A stretch of DNA of 33,731 nucleotides from Nitrosospira sp. (GTDB lineage: Bacteria; Pseudomonadota; Gammaproteobacteria; Burkholderiales; Nitrosomonadaceae): contig JACCWK010000230.1 in the NCBI GenBank assembly GCA_013697655.1, positions 1 to 33,731 on the forward strand, given 5' to 3'. The notes under the pieces are model-generated. The model was given only the letters and a program-made list of their open reading frames with translations, did not search any database and was not told the DNA's origin. This document shows positions 26,720 through 33,731 of this stretch, in pieces. Position numbers and translations under genes: made by a program. Each line of letters opens with the position of its first letter. The first letter of the stretch is position 1.

Positions 26720-26742
26720 ACCGGCTTGTTGTTCTCTTGTGG

Positions 26743-26770
26743 AAAGGCAGGACCTGATCCTGCCTTTTTT
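26743..26770 (+). terminator. Intrinsic terminator after the His-heptad gene
   Basis: Ten-base stem AAAGGCAGGA (26743-26752) and TCCTGCCTTT (26758-26767) with loop CCTGA, running into TTTTTT (26765-26770). It is the clearest rho-independent terminator in the window. Confidence 0.9.
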
Positions 26771-26823
26771 ATTGTTCTATTCCAGTACCTTAACAATTAT
26801 AGGCGTTGCGGGCGACGCCAACA

Positions 26824-27303
26824 TCAGACGCTATGATTGCCTCGAAGCTCAGGCTTGATAAATGCCTTGTATGTGACGGCTATTGAAATTCCAAAAAAGA
26901 CATGCGTAAGAATCGTGATCCAGTCACGAACTTCGGAGAACCACGGGAAAACGATTGTTATGACATACATGTTTATGACATACAGGATTATCCCGTAAAC
27001 ACCGCCTGCTAGTATGGAAGACATCCTTCCAAGGCGGGAAATTAAACCCGCCAAAATCAGACTGTATATGATAGAAATTACAAAATGAAAAAGCGTCGCA
27101 ACTAGCATCACGGCCCAGTCAAATGTTGCAGGTGGCGGTAGAACCTCTTGCCCCATGACGATTGCCGCAGTCAAACGTGCATCTCTATACAATATCCACG
27201 GCAACGCGTCGAGAAAGCCCCACCACAGGGCTATCTGTACCGCAGTGGCAATTACTCCGGCGACAATTCCAGCGCTGATCGCCGCACCCCAGTTCAATGA
27301 CAT
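26824..27303 (-). CDS. Four-span membrane protein, function unknown
   Basis: From the ATG at 27303 it is 159 residues with about four transmembrane helices (6-28, 63-90, 94-120, 127-148). A conserved-looking loop, AAIVMGQEVLPPPATFD (46-62), lies after helix 1. I recall this loop from a proteobacterial family sometimes mislabelled 'sodium:proline symporter'; the protein is far too small to be that transporter. The open frame extends to a TTG at 27378, but GGTGA lies before the ATG, so the shorter form is preferred. It is convergent with the His-heptad gene and divergent from yqgE. Function unknown. Confidence 0.75.
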   Translation of the reverse strand: MSLNWGAAISAGIVAGVIATAVQIALWWGFLDALPWILYRDARLTAAIVMGQEVLPPPATFDWAVMLVATLFHFVISIIYSLILAGLISRLGRMSSILAGGVYGIILYVINMYVITIVFPWFSEVRDWITILTHVFFGISIAVTYKAFIKPELRGNHSV

Positions 27304-27450
27304 TAGTATCACCAGAAAATTGGTAGCAGATCTTGGGCAGTTTCGGCTATGGAAATCGTAAACTCCGTATTTCCTCAAAGCGTGCTACTGTAAACAGATT
27401 CGTTCTACAATGATGGTCAAGCAGTTTGATGTGATTAAGCATAGCATCAA

Positions 27451-27463
27451 GACCTTTAAGGTC
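27451..27463. promoter_or_regulatory. 13-base palindrome upstream of yqgE
   Basis: GACCTT-T-AAGGTC is a perfect inverted repeat with a single central base. It lies 50 bases before the yqgE start, in the 210-bp region shared with the divergent membrane-protein gene. It suits a dimeric regulator binding site, but no regulator is identified. Confidence 0.35.
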
Positions 27464-27513
27464 AAATTCTACTTCCAGAGATATTTAATAGCGAGTATGC
27501 AGCCGGCCCACTC

Positions 27514-28074
27514 ATGCAAACGGTAGATTTGACGAACCATTTTCTGATCGCCATGCCTGCCATGGCGGATCCTTTTTTTTCTAAGACGCTAACTTATATT
27601 TGTGAGCATAGCGAGCAGGGGGCGTTAGGCCTCGTGGTTAACCGCCCGATTGATCTCACGCTGAAAGATTTGTTTGATCAGCTTGGGATTTCTTCTGATG
27701 ATCAGTCTTTGGGAGGGCTACCGGTTATGTTTGGTGGACCGGTACAGTTGGATCGTGGTTTCGTATTACATCAACCGGTGGGTGACTGGCAATCCACCAT
27801 GATAGTGGATCATGGATTAGGGCTCACTACTTCGCTGGATATTTTGCGAGCAATCGCAAGCGGGGATAGCCCCACGCAATTATTGGTCGCATTAGGCTAT
27901 TCAGGATGGGCACCTGGCCAGATAGAACACGAATTGTCGCAGAATGCCTGGCTCACAGTACTTGCATCGCCGCGTATTATATTCGACATCCCCTCCGAAG
28001 AGCGGTTAACCGCAGCGATGCACTCGCTAGGAGTCGATTTTTCGAGCTTGTCAGACGAGGTGGGACATTCTTGA
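27514..28074 (+). CDS. yqgE: YqgE/AlgH family protein (UPF0301)
   Basis: A 186-residue protein of the UPF0301/DUF179 family. Recognisable stretches are [17 protein letters not shown], the conserved [10 protein letters not shown], and [16 protein letters not shown]. The family is structurally known but lacks an established biochemical function; AlgH affects alginate production in Pseudomonas. It is cytoplasmic, with no signal peptide. It is followed by ruvX, the common gammaproteobacterial and betaproteobacterial order (yqgE-yqgF), here leading on to the pyrimidine genes. No clear ribosome binding site precedes the ATG at 27514. Confidence 0.92.
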   Translation: MQTVDLTNHFLIAMPAMADPFFSKTLTYICEHSEQGALGLVVNRPIDLTLKDLFDQLGISSDDQSLGGLPVMFGGPVQLDRGFVLHQPVGDWQSTMIVDHGLGLTTSLDILRAIASGDSPTQLLVALGYSGWAPGQIEHELSQNAWLTVLASPRIIFDIPSEERLTAAMHSLGVDFSSLSDEVGHS

Positions 28075-28140
28075 GACAATGTAACCTCATTCGCGGGGCA
28101 GATACCCCAGTGATGAAAAATCAGGATAGCACAACACTTG

Positions 28141-28593
28141 ATGCTTAATAGCGAGAGTAAGCGCCTCCTTATCGGGACAATACTGGCGTTCGATTTCGGC
28201 GAGAAGCGCATCGGTGTTGCTGTGGGTAATCTGGAACTCGGTCTGGCGCACCCGCTTGCTACAGTTAGCGATGAGAATACGGTGAGGCGCTTCGACAGCA
28301 TTTACAAACTGATCGAAGAGTGGCAGCCGGTGCTGCTCATCGTAGGTCTGCCCACTCATGCGGATGATACGGAGCATGGGCTGACGCAGCTCAGCCGGCG
28401 TTTCGCACGACGTCTAGAAGGCCGCTTTGGTATCAAAACTGTGCTGGAGGATGAGCGCTATACTTCAATTAGTGCCAGCGCGGCGCTGCGGGAGGCGGGT
28501 ATTAAAGGAAAGAAGCAAAAACTTGTGTTGGATCAAGTGGCGGCGCAGCTGATATTGCAATCGTATTTCGATAGACAAAATGCAGCTACCTGA
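28141..28593 (+). CDS. ruvX: Putative pre-16S rRNA nuclease / Holliday-junction resolvase homologue
   Basis: RNase H-fold protein of 150 residues (formerly YqgF). It has the first acidic motif LAFDFGEKRIGVAVG (Asp18), GLPTHADD, EDERYTS (Glu103-Glu105) and the C-terminal LDQVAAQLIL (Asp131). Together these form the metal-binding active site. In E. coli it matures the 5' end of 16S rRNA. A TTG one codon earlier is possible; no strong ribosome binding site is seen (AGGA at spacing 14). The end overlaps pyrR by 14 bases, so ruvX and the pyrimidine genes form one transcription unit. Confidence 0.93.
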   Translation: MLNSESKRLLIGTILAFDFGEKRIGVAVGNLELGLAHPLATVSDENTVRRFDSIYKLIEEWQPVLLIVGLPTHADDTEHGLTQLSRRFARRLEGRFGIKTVLEDERYTSISASAALREAGIKGKKQKLVLDQVAAQLILQSYFDRQNAAT

Positions 28594-29092
28594 CGCAGAA
28601 CTACTACTCGCCAGTCTAACCGCGCAGATGCGGCCTGGTATTGCCGCGAACACGGCCCTGGTAGGAATATATACTGGCGGCGTCTGGCTGGCGAAACGGC
28701 TTTACCGGGATTTGGAAGTCACGCTTCCATTAGGCACTTTGGATGTTTCGTTCTACCGAGACGATTTTGGCCAAATCGGTTTACATCCGCAAGTCAAACC
28801 TTCAGATATTCCATTCGAGGTCGAAGGCAGCCATATCATTCTGGTGGATGATGTGCTCTACACCGGACGTACCATTCGAGCCGCCATCAATGAATTGTTC
28901 GATTACGGTCGGCCGGCGAGCATACGCCTTGCCGCGCTAATAGACCGAGGTGGCAGAGAGCTTCCTGTTGCCGCCCAATATGTTGGCGCCGAGCTCGCTC
29001 TGCCCCTGGATAAAATGCTGGCTCTCGAAAAAGCCACGGACGGGAAGTTGACCCTAAGCCTGTATAACAAAACTCTTCGGGACAATGAATAA
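28580..29092 (+). CDS. pyrR: PyrR, pyrimidine regulator / uracil phosphoribosyltransferase
   Basis: A 170-residue phosphoribosyltransferase-fold protein. The PRPP-binding motif is [13 protein letters not shown] (86-98). DVSFYRDD (55-62) is typical of PyrR. In Gram-positive bacteria PyrR binds UMP and pyr mRNA to promote attenuation. In many Proteobacteria it is retained beside pyrB, and its role there is less clear; it may act mainly as a uracil phosphoribosyltransferase or translational regulator. The start overlaps ruvX by 14 bases and the end overlaps pyrB by 8, indicating tight coupling. No PyrR-binding attenuator was recognised within these overlaps. Confidence 0.93.
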   Translation: MQLPDAELLLASLTAQMRPGIAANTALVGIYTGGVWLAKRLYRDLEVTLPLGTLDVSFYRDDFGQIGLHPQVKPSDIPFEVEGSHIILVDDVLYTGRTIRAAINELFDYGRPASIRLAALIDRGGRELPVAAQYVGAELALPLDKMLALEKATDGKLTLSLYNKTLRDNE

Positions 29093-30035
29093 CAATCCGC
29101 AACTGAATAGAAACGGCGAACTGCAACACCTCCTTACTACCGAGGGGCTACCCGCCCCCATTCTGCTAAACATACTAGACACTGCCGAATCTTTCGTCGG
29201 GGTTACCGAGCGCGACGTAAAGAAAGTCCCCCTGCTGCGTGGCAAGTCCATATTCAATTTATTCTTCGAACCGAGTACTCGCACCCGAACCACTTTCGAA
29301 ATAGCGGCAAAGCGGCTATCAGCGGATGTGGTAAATCTCAATATTGCGGCTTCCTCACAATCCAAGGGGGAAACACTGCTGGATACGGTGAACAATCTTT
29401 CCGCCATGCATGCTGACATGTTCGTCGTGCGCCATTCTCAAAGCGGGGCAGCACATCTGATAGCTCGCCATGTGCGGCCCGAAATTCACGTAATCAATGC
29501 CGGGGATGGGCGGCATGCCCATCCTACGCAGGCTTTGCTGGATATGTTCGCCATCCGCCATTACAAACGCGATTTCCATAAATTGCGCGTGGCCATAATC
29601 GGAGATATCCTGCATTCACGCGTAGCTCGCTCGCAAATTCATGCACTCACTACGCTGGGTGTACCGGAAGTGCGGGTAATTGCTCCGAAAACCTTGCTGC
29701 CTGCCAAGGTCGAGCGTCTGGGGGTGCACGTTTATCACCAGATGGCACAAGGGCTGAAAGATGTAGACGTGCTATTGATGCTACGTTTGCAAAATGAACG
29801 CATGCTAAGCGCGCGACTTCCAAGCGCCGAAGAATATTTTAAATATTATGGACTCACGCAGGAAAAACTGGCGTTTGCAAGGCATGACGCTATTGTGCTG
29901 CATCCCGGCCCAATGAACCGCGGCGTTGAAATCGATTCCGCCGTAGCGGACGGCAAGCAATCAGTGATTCTGCCGCAAGTAACATTTGGCATTGCGGTAC
30001 GAATGGCAGTGATGTCGATTCTCGCAGGTAATTGA
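29085..30035 (+). CDS. pyrB: Aspartate carbamoyltransferase, catalytic subunit
   Basis: Condenses carbamoyl phosphate and aspartate to N-carbamoyl-aspartate, the committed step of pyrimidine synthesis. The 316 residues have [12 protein letters not shown] (STRTR 64-68) for carbamoyl phosphate, SQSKGET with the active-site lysine (Lys94) borrowed by the neighbouring subunit, HPTQALLDM, and HPGPMNRG (from His273). No pyrI regulatory gene follows. The next gene is a degenerate dihydroorotase, which fits the Pseudomonas-type class A assembly where PyrB and an inactive PyrC' associate. It overlaps pyrR by 8 bases. Confidence 0.96.
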   Translation: MNNNPQLNRNGELQHLLTTEGLPAPILLNILDTAESFVGVTERDVKKVPLLRGKSIFNLFFEPSTRTRTTFEIAAKRLSADVVNLNIAASSQSKGETLLDTVNNLSAMHADMFVVRHSQSGAAHLIARHVRPEIHVINAGDGRHAHPTQALLDMFAIRHYKRDFHKLRVAIIGDILHSRVARSQIHALTTLGVPEVRVIAPKTLLPAKVERLGVHVYHQMAQGLKDVDVLLMLRLQNERMLSARLPSAEEYFKYYGLTQEKLAFARHDAIVLHPGPMNRGVEIDSAVADGKQSVILPQVTFGIAVRMAVMSILAGN

Positions 30036-30037
30036 AT

Positions 30038-31324
30038 ATGAAGCTTTGTATTAAAGGCGGCCGTGTTATAGACCCAAAAAACCAGATTGACGCCATTATG
30101 GATGTGTTCATCGCTGCTGGGAAAATTATCGGCATGGGCGTTGTCCCGATCGGCTTTCACGCCAATCGAGAAATAAACGCGAAGGACCTGACGGTGTGTC
30201 CCGGTTTGGTAGATCTGTCGGCGCGCTTGCGCGAGCCGGGTTTTGAATACAAGGCGACGCTGGAATCCGAAATGGAAGCGGCTGTGGCGGGCGGTGTCAC
30301 GAGCTTGGCATGTTCTCCAGATACTGACCCGGTATTGGACGAGCCAGGGCTGGTGGAAATGTTGAAACACCGTGCCAAGAGCCTCAATCAGGCTCACGTC
30401 TATCCTATCGGTGCATTGACCAAAGGTTTAGAAGGCGAAAGGCTTACGGAAATGGCTGAACTGCGCGATGCTGGGTGCATAGCTTTTGGGCAGTCCGACA
30501 TGCCGCTTTCAAACACGCGGGTGATGATGCACGCAATGCAGTACGCTTCGACCTTCGGTTTTGCAGTATGGTTGCGTCCTCAGGATGCAAATCTAGCCAA
30601 TGGTGGTGTAGCGCATGACGGGGAAGTGGCAACCCGCCTGGGCCTGCCGTCGGTTTCCGTATGCGCGGAAACCGTAGCCTTGTCGAATATCATTTTAATG
30701 GCAAAAGAAACTGGCGCCCGCGTACACTTGTGCCGGATCTCCAGTGCGGAAGGGGTCTCGATGGTGCGGGCGGCGCGACAACAAGGCCTGCCCATTACCT
30801 GCGATGTGGCGGCTAATCACATGCATCTCTCCGAGATGGACATTGGGTTCTTTGATTCCAATTGCCATCTCGTTCCTCCGCTGAGAGGATTAAGTGATCG
30901 TGATGCGCTACGAGCCGGTCTGCTGGATGGCACGATTGATGCGGTATGTTCCGACCACACGCCTGTCGATGAAGACGCAAAGCTGGTGCCTTTTGGTGAG
31001 GCCGAGGCTGGTGCTACGGGGCTGGAGTTGCTGTTGCCGCTTATTTTGAAATGGGCGTTGGAAGTAAATATACCGCTGACTATCGCACTTGCTAAAATAA
31101 CTACGGCACCCGCCCGGATACTGGGTGTGGATGCCGGTCACCTGTCTCTCGGCGCTGCAGCTGACTTATGTATTTTCGACCCCGATCAATACTGGAAGGT
31201 GGAGCCCAACGCGCTTAAAAGCCAAGGAAAAAACACGCCGTTCCTCGGTATGGAGCTGCAGGGCAGGGTAAAATACACGCTGGTTAACGGCAATATCGTG
31301 CATGAAGATTTAAAGAGTTTCTAA
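30038..31324 (+). CDS. pyrC': Dihydroorotase-like protein lacking the HxH zinc site (PyrC'/PyrX)
   Basis: A 428-residue member of the type I dihydroorotase family with full-length architecture. Conserved parts include VDLSARLREPGFEYKATLES, the CSDHTP loop and a C-terminal amidohydrolase strand region. The metal-binding HxH of the 'DxHxHLREPG' motif is replaced: His to Ser61 and His to Arg63. Other positions are mixed (VHLCRISSAEG, NHMHLSEM). This matches the inactive Pseudomonas PyrC' (PyrX), which is a structural partner of PyrB. The ATG lies 2 bp after the pyrB stop; a TTG two codons earlier is the alternative. An active dihydroorotase should exist elsewhere in the genome. Confidence 0.88.
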   Translation: MKLCIKGGRVIDPKNQIDAIMDVFIAAGKIIGMGVVPIGFHANREINAKDLTVCPGLVDLSARLREPGFEYKATLESEMEAAVAGGVTSLACSPDTDPVLDEPGLVEMLKHRAKSLNQAHVYPIGALTKGLEGERLTEMAELRDAGCIAFGQSDMPLSNTRVMMHAMQYASTFGFAVWLRPQDANLANGGVAHDGEVATRLGLPSVSVCAETVALSNIILMAKETGARVHLCRISSAEGVSMVRAARQQGLPITCDVAANHMHLSEMDIGFFDSNCHLVPPLRGLSDRDALRAGLLDGTIDAVCSDHTPVDEDAKLVPFGEAEAGATGLELLLPLILKWALEVNIPLTIALAKITTAPARILGVDAGHLSLGAAADLCIFDPDQYWKVEPNALKSQGKNTPFLGMELQGRVKYTLVNGNIVHEDLKSF

Positions 31325-31388
31325 ATAGTCTGCGGTACGGTTTTTGCTTACAGCAACAAAAAATCTGAATTCACTATTCTGGAACAAC

Positions 31389-33464
31389 ATGACCAATCCC
31401 CTGCTTGATTTTTCTGGACTACCGCGCTTCGCTGATATCCGAACTGAACACATTACTCCGGCAATAGCGCAATTGCTCGAGGATAACCATGTCATTATCG
31501 CCAGGATCCGCGCCTATGCTACCACACCGACCTGGGAGAATTTCGTGCAGCCGATGGTTGATGCCAATGAGCGCTTGTCTCGCGCATGGGGTCAGGTATC
31601 GCACTTGAACGCTGTGGTGAACAGTCCGGAATTACGCGAAATATATAACGCCAATTTACTACCTGTTACTCAGTATTATGCGGAGTTGGGTCAGGATCAG
31701 ACATTATTTGAGAAATTCAAGCAGCTGCGCAATGGCGTGAATTTTGAGGGCCTGAATCTTGCACGGAAAAAAATTGTCGAGAATGAGCTACGAGATTTTC
31801 GCTTAGGGGGAGCGGAACTTCCGCCGCAGGATAAAGAACGCTTTCTCCAAATACAGGAAGAATTGTCGGCGCTCTCTTCCAGATTCAACGATAACCTGCT
31901 GGATTCCACCAATGATTTTATGTTGCACGTCGAGCGTGCCGACGAGCTGTCAGGGATTCCTGCAGATGTGCTGGAAGTGGCACGGGAGGCTGCGGAAAAA
32001 GATGGCATTCCAGGTTGGAAATTCACTTTGCACGCTCCTTCCTATTCGCCTGTCATGCAATACGCAGACAATCGGACATTGCGTGAAAGAATGTATCGTG
32101 CGTACGTCACTCGCGCTAGCGAGCTAGGCAAATTGGAATGGGATAATACGCCGCTTATTAGCAGGATACTGGAATTACGCAAGGAAGAGGCGCAGTTGCT
32201 GAGGTTCGATTCCTACGCCGAAGTGTCGCTTGCGACCAAGATGGCCTCTACTCCTAAACAGGTAATGGATTTCTTAAGCGAACTTGCTGCCAAGGCCAAG
32301 CCCTATGCCGAACGCGACTTGAAGGAACTGCATCAATTCGCCAACGATAAGTTGGAACTGGAAAAGCTGGAAGCATGGGATCTGACCTACGCGAGTGAAA
32401 AGTTGCGCCTTGACCGTTATGCATTCTCTGAACAAGAGGTGAAGCAATATTTTCCTGAAACCAGCGTACTGCCGGGCATGTTCAAGCTGGTAGAGAATCT
32501 CTACGGCATTATTATTGCCCCCCCGGTAGGGGCGGCAAGCGTGCAGCGCTGGCACCCTGATGTTAAGTTTTTCGATGTAAGTGATGTCGACGGAAAACTG
32601 ATCGGTCAATTTTATCTTGATCTCTACGCACGTCCCGGTAAACGTGGGGGAGGATGGATGGATGACGCCATTGGCCGCCGTCGAACTGGAGGTAGAGAGC
32701 AAGACATCCAAACGCCAGTAGCGTACCTCAACTGCAATTTTTCCGCGCCTGTACGTCTTGATGATCAGGTGCGCCCGGCCTTGTTTACCCACGATGAGGT
32801 CATAACATTATTCCACGAGTTTGGTCATGGCTTGCACCATCTGTTAACTCGAGTGGAAGACCTGGGTGTGTCAGGGATCAACGGCGTGGAATGGGACGCA
32901 GTGGAGTTACCCAGTCAGTTCATGGAGAACTTTTGCTGGGAGCCGGAAGTGGCGTTAAATATGACGAAGCATGTGGATAGCGGGGAGCCTATTCCACAAC
33001 TATTGTTCGACAAGATGCTGGCGGCGAAGAATTTTCAGAGCGGTCTCCAAATGCTCCGCCAGATAGAATTTTCCCTGTTTGATATACGGCTGCATTTTGA
33101 TTTCAACCCGAGCGCGGAGAAAACAGTGCAGCAATTGCTGGATGAGATTCGCAGGCAGATTGCGGTTATTCTCCCGCCGGCGTTCAATCGTTTCACCAAT
33201 AGCTTTTCGCATATTTTTGGCGGCGGATATGCTGCAGGTTATTATAGCTATAAGTGGGCGGAGGTATTGTCTGCGGACGCTTATAGCCTGTTTGAGGAAA
33301 ATCCCGCCAGTAAAGTAATTAATGCTGAAACCGGCGCTCGCTTCCGGAATGAAATTCTTGCGGTTGGCGGAAGCCGGCCAGCGCTGGAATCCTTCATTGC
33401 ATTCCGTGGGCGTGAGCCGAAAATAGATCCACTGCTCCGTCACAATGGTATGGCCATTGCATGA
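31389..33464 (+). CDS. prlC: Oligopeptidase A (M3 zinc metallopeptidase)
   Basis: A cytoplasmic 691-residue thimet-family peptidase that degrades short peptides, including cleaved signal peptides. The zinc site is FHEFGHGLHH (His476, Glu477, His480), with the third ligand Glu506 in WDAVELPSQFMENF. The C-terminus carries the family's GGGYAAGYYSYKWAEVLSAD substrate region. The N-terminus MTNPLLDFSGLPRF matches E. coli PrlC (MTNPLL), which fixes the ATG at 31389 instead of a TTG 15 codons upstream. The ribosome binding site is weak (TGGA). It lies 64 bp after pyrC' in the same direction and may be partly co-transcribed. The sequence is complete. Confidence 0.95.
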   Translation: MTNPLLDFSGLPRFADIRTEHITPAIAQLLEDNHVIIARIRAYATTPTWENFVQPMVDANERLSRAWGQVSHLNAVVNSPELREIYNANLLPVTQYYAELGQDQTLFEKFKQLRNGVNFEGLNLARKKIVENELRDFRLGGAELPPQDKERFLQIQEELSALSSRFNDNLLDSTNDFMLHVERADELSGIPADVLEVAREAAEKDGIPGWKFTLHAPSYSPVMQYADNRTLRERMYRAYVTRASELGKLEWDNTPLISRILELRKEEAQLLRFDSYAEVSLATKMASTPKQVMDFLSELAAKAKPYAERDLKELHQFANDKLELEKLEAWDLTYASEKLRLDRYAFSEQEVKQYFPETSVLPGMFKLVENLYGIIIAPPVGAASVQRWHPDVKFFDVSDVDGKLIGQFYLDLYARPGKRGGGWMDDAIGRRRTGGREQDIQTPVAYLNCNFSAPVRLDDQVRPALFTHDEVITLFHEFGHGLHHLLTRVEDLGVSGINGVEWDAVELPSQFMENFCWEPEVALNMTKHVDSGEPIPQLLFDKMLAAKNFQSGLQMLRQIEFSLFDIRLHFDFNPSAEKTVQQLLDEIRRQIAVILPPAFNRFTNSFSHIFGGGYAAGYYSYKWAEVLSADAYSLFEENPASKVINAETGARFRNEILAVGGSRPALESFIAFRGREPKIDPLLRHNGMAIA

Positions 33465-33611
33465 AATCCCTTCTCAGAATTTGTAGTTTATTAATAACAA
33501 AGGAGAATTACTACTAGTGTTTATATCGCATCATTGCAGCACTTTTTTATCCCCGTTTTGTTAAACGGAGATATGTTTTCGATAGTTGCGGACGGTGGGC
33601 ATTAATTCTGT

Positions 33612-33661
33612 TAGCAACAAATAGAATTGTCCGGTTTGGTAGCAAATAGAGTGTCCGCTTT
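33612..33661. repeat. Paired direct repeats resembling an IS end
   Basis: TAGCAACAAATAGAATTGTC plus CGGTTT (33612-33637) and TAGCAAATAGAGTGTCCGC plus TTT (33640-33661) are two imperfect copies of one unit with core ATAGA-TGTCCG. Closely spaced terminal repeats of this kind occur at the ends of IS21-like and some unclassified DDE-integrase elements. The element itself would extend beyond the window. Confidence 0.5.
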
Positions 33662-33676
33662 CTAACGCATCGAATT

Positions 33677-33731
33677 ATGGATTCGATTCAGTGCGCGGCT
33701 GTGGCGGCGGATTTACGCCACAACCTTATTT
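33677..33731 (+). CDS. Start of an ORF cut by the window edge (possible transposase)
   Basis: ATG followed by 17 further open codons (MDSIQCAAVAADLRHNLI) to the right edge. No clear ribosome binding site. It follows the putative IS terminal repeats by 15 bases, so a transposase is a reasonable guess. Too little is visible to identify it. Confidence 0.25.
   Translation, partial: MDSIQCAAVAADLRHNLI

Larger units (their letters stand above)
33465..33731. other. Non-coding end region approaching a probable IS element
   Basis: Only tiny frames are present apart from one reaching the window edge. A ribosome-binding-like AAAGGAG (33499-33505) precedes a 15-codon GTG frame with no support. A small hairpin CCGTTT-TGTT-AAACGG (33553-33568) follows six T and is not a terminator on the forward strand. 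Two direct repeats at 33612-33661 look like the end of an insertion sequence. Confidence 0.45.

Noticed and set aside
33553-33568. CCGTTT-TGTT-AAACGG as terminator of prlC
   Set aside because: The T-run precedes the stem instead of following it on the forward strand, and it lies about 90 bp after the gene.

Overview
The window looks like a chromosomal stretch of a betaproteobacterium. The closest fit is the ammonia-oxidising Nitrosomonadaceae, Nitrosospira-like. This is inferred from the gene content: NADP-type glutamate dehydrogenase, an alanine/lysine-rich histone H1-like protein with a Trp-Pro-Phe-Pro tail, a TIGR03790 protein typical of exosortase-bearing bacteria, a long class Ia NrdA, and a ruvX-pyrR-pyrB-pyrC' operon. 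No 16S rRNA or tRNA gene is visible, so the genus is not proven. Almost everything is housekeeping sequence. I see no phage, CRISPR array, toxin cluster or biosynthetic island.

Layout. 1-552: tail of an IS630-type transposase, then about 425 bp of non-coding sequence. 553-3330: gdhA converging on a Sad-type succinate-semialdehyde dehydrogenase gene. 3443-7605: slt, an NDUFA9-like epimerase gene and cca in one forward operon. 7638-11516/11546: a reverse operon argS, SPOR-domain gene, dsbA, SDR gene. 11748-14318: a TIGR03790 gene and a rhomboid protease gene, divergently transcribed. 14319-18755: nrdAB, preceded by a pair of sites that match tandem NrdR boxes. 18756-20373: two small genes (histone H1-like and an acidic protein) in long intergenic DNA. 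20597-21985: fumC. 22215-25462: a small coiled-coil gene coupled to a patatin gene, then terC, uspA and a lone type IV prepilin gene. 25543-27303: a strong promoter, a small basic ORF, a single-span membrane protein, a G-quadruplex-type G tract, a periplasmic His-heptad protein with a good terminator, and a four-span membrane protein. 27514-31324: yqgE, ruvX, pyrR, pyrB and a pyrC' whose product lacks the zinc-binding HxH. 31389-33464: prlC. 33465-33731: non-coding DNA, two direct repeats resembling an IS end, and the start of an ORF cut by the window edge.

Together the genes cover nitrogen assimilation (gdhA), C4 metabolism (sad, fumC), nucleotide supply (nrdAB; pyrR/B/C'), tRNA maturation and charging (cca, argS), and envelope upkeep (slt, SPOR protein, dsbA, rhomboid, prlC). 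The points most worth a second look are the NrdR box pair, the degenerate dihydroorotase next to pyrB, the small protein with a histidine at every seventh residue, the promoter/hairpin/small-ORF leader at 25.5-25.75 kb, and the strong hairpins that overlap stop codons in the reverse operon.
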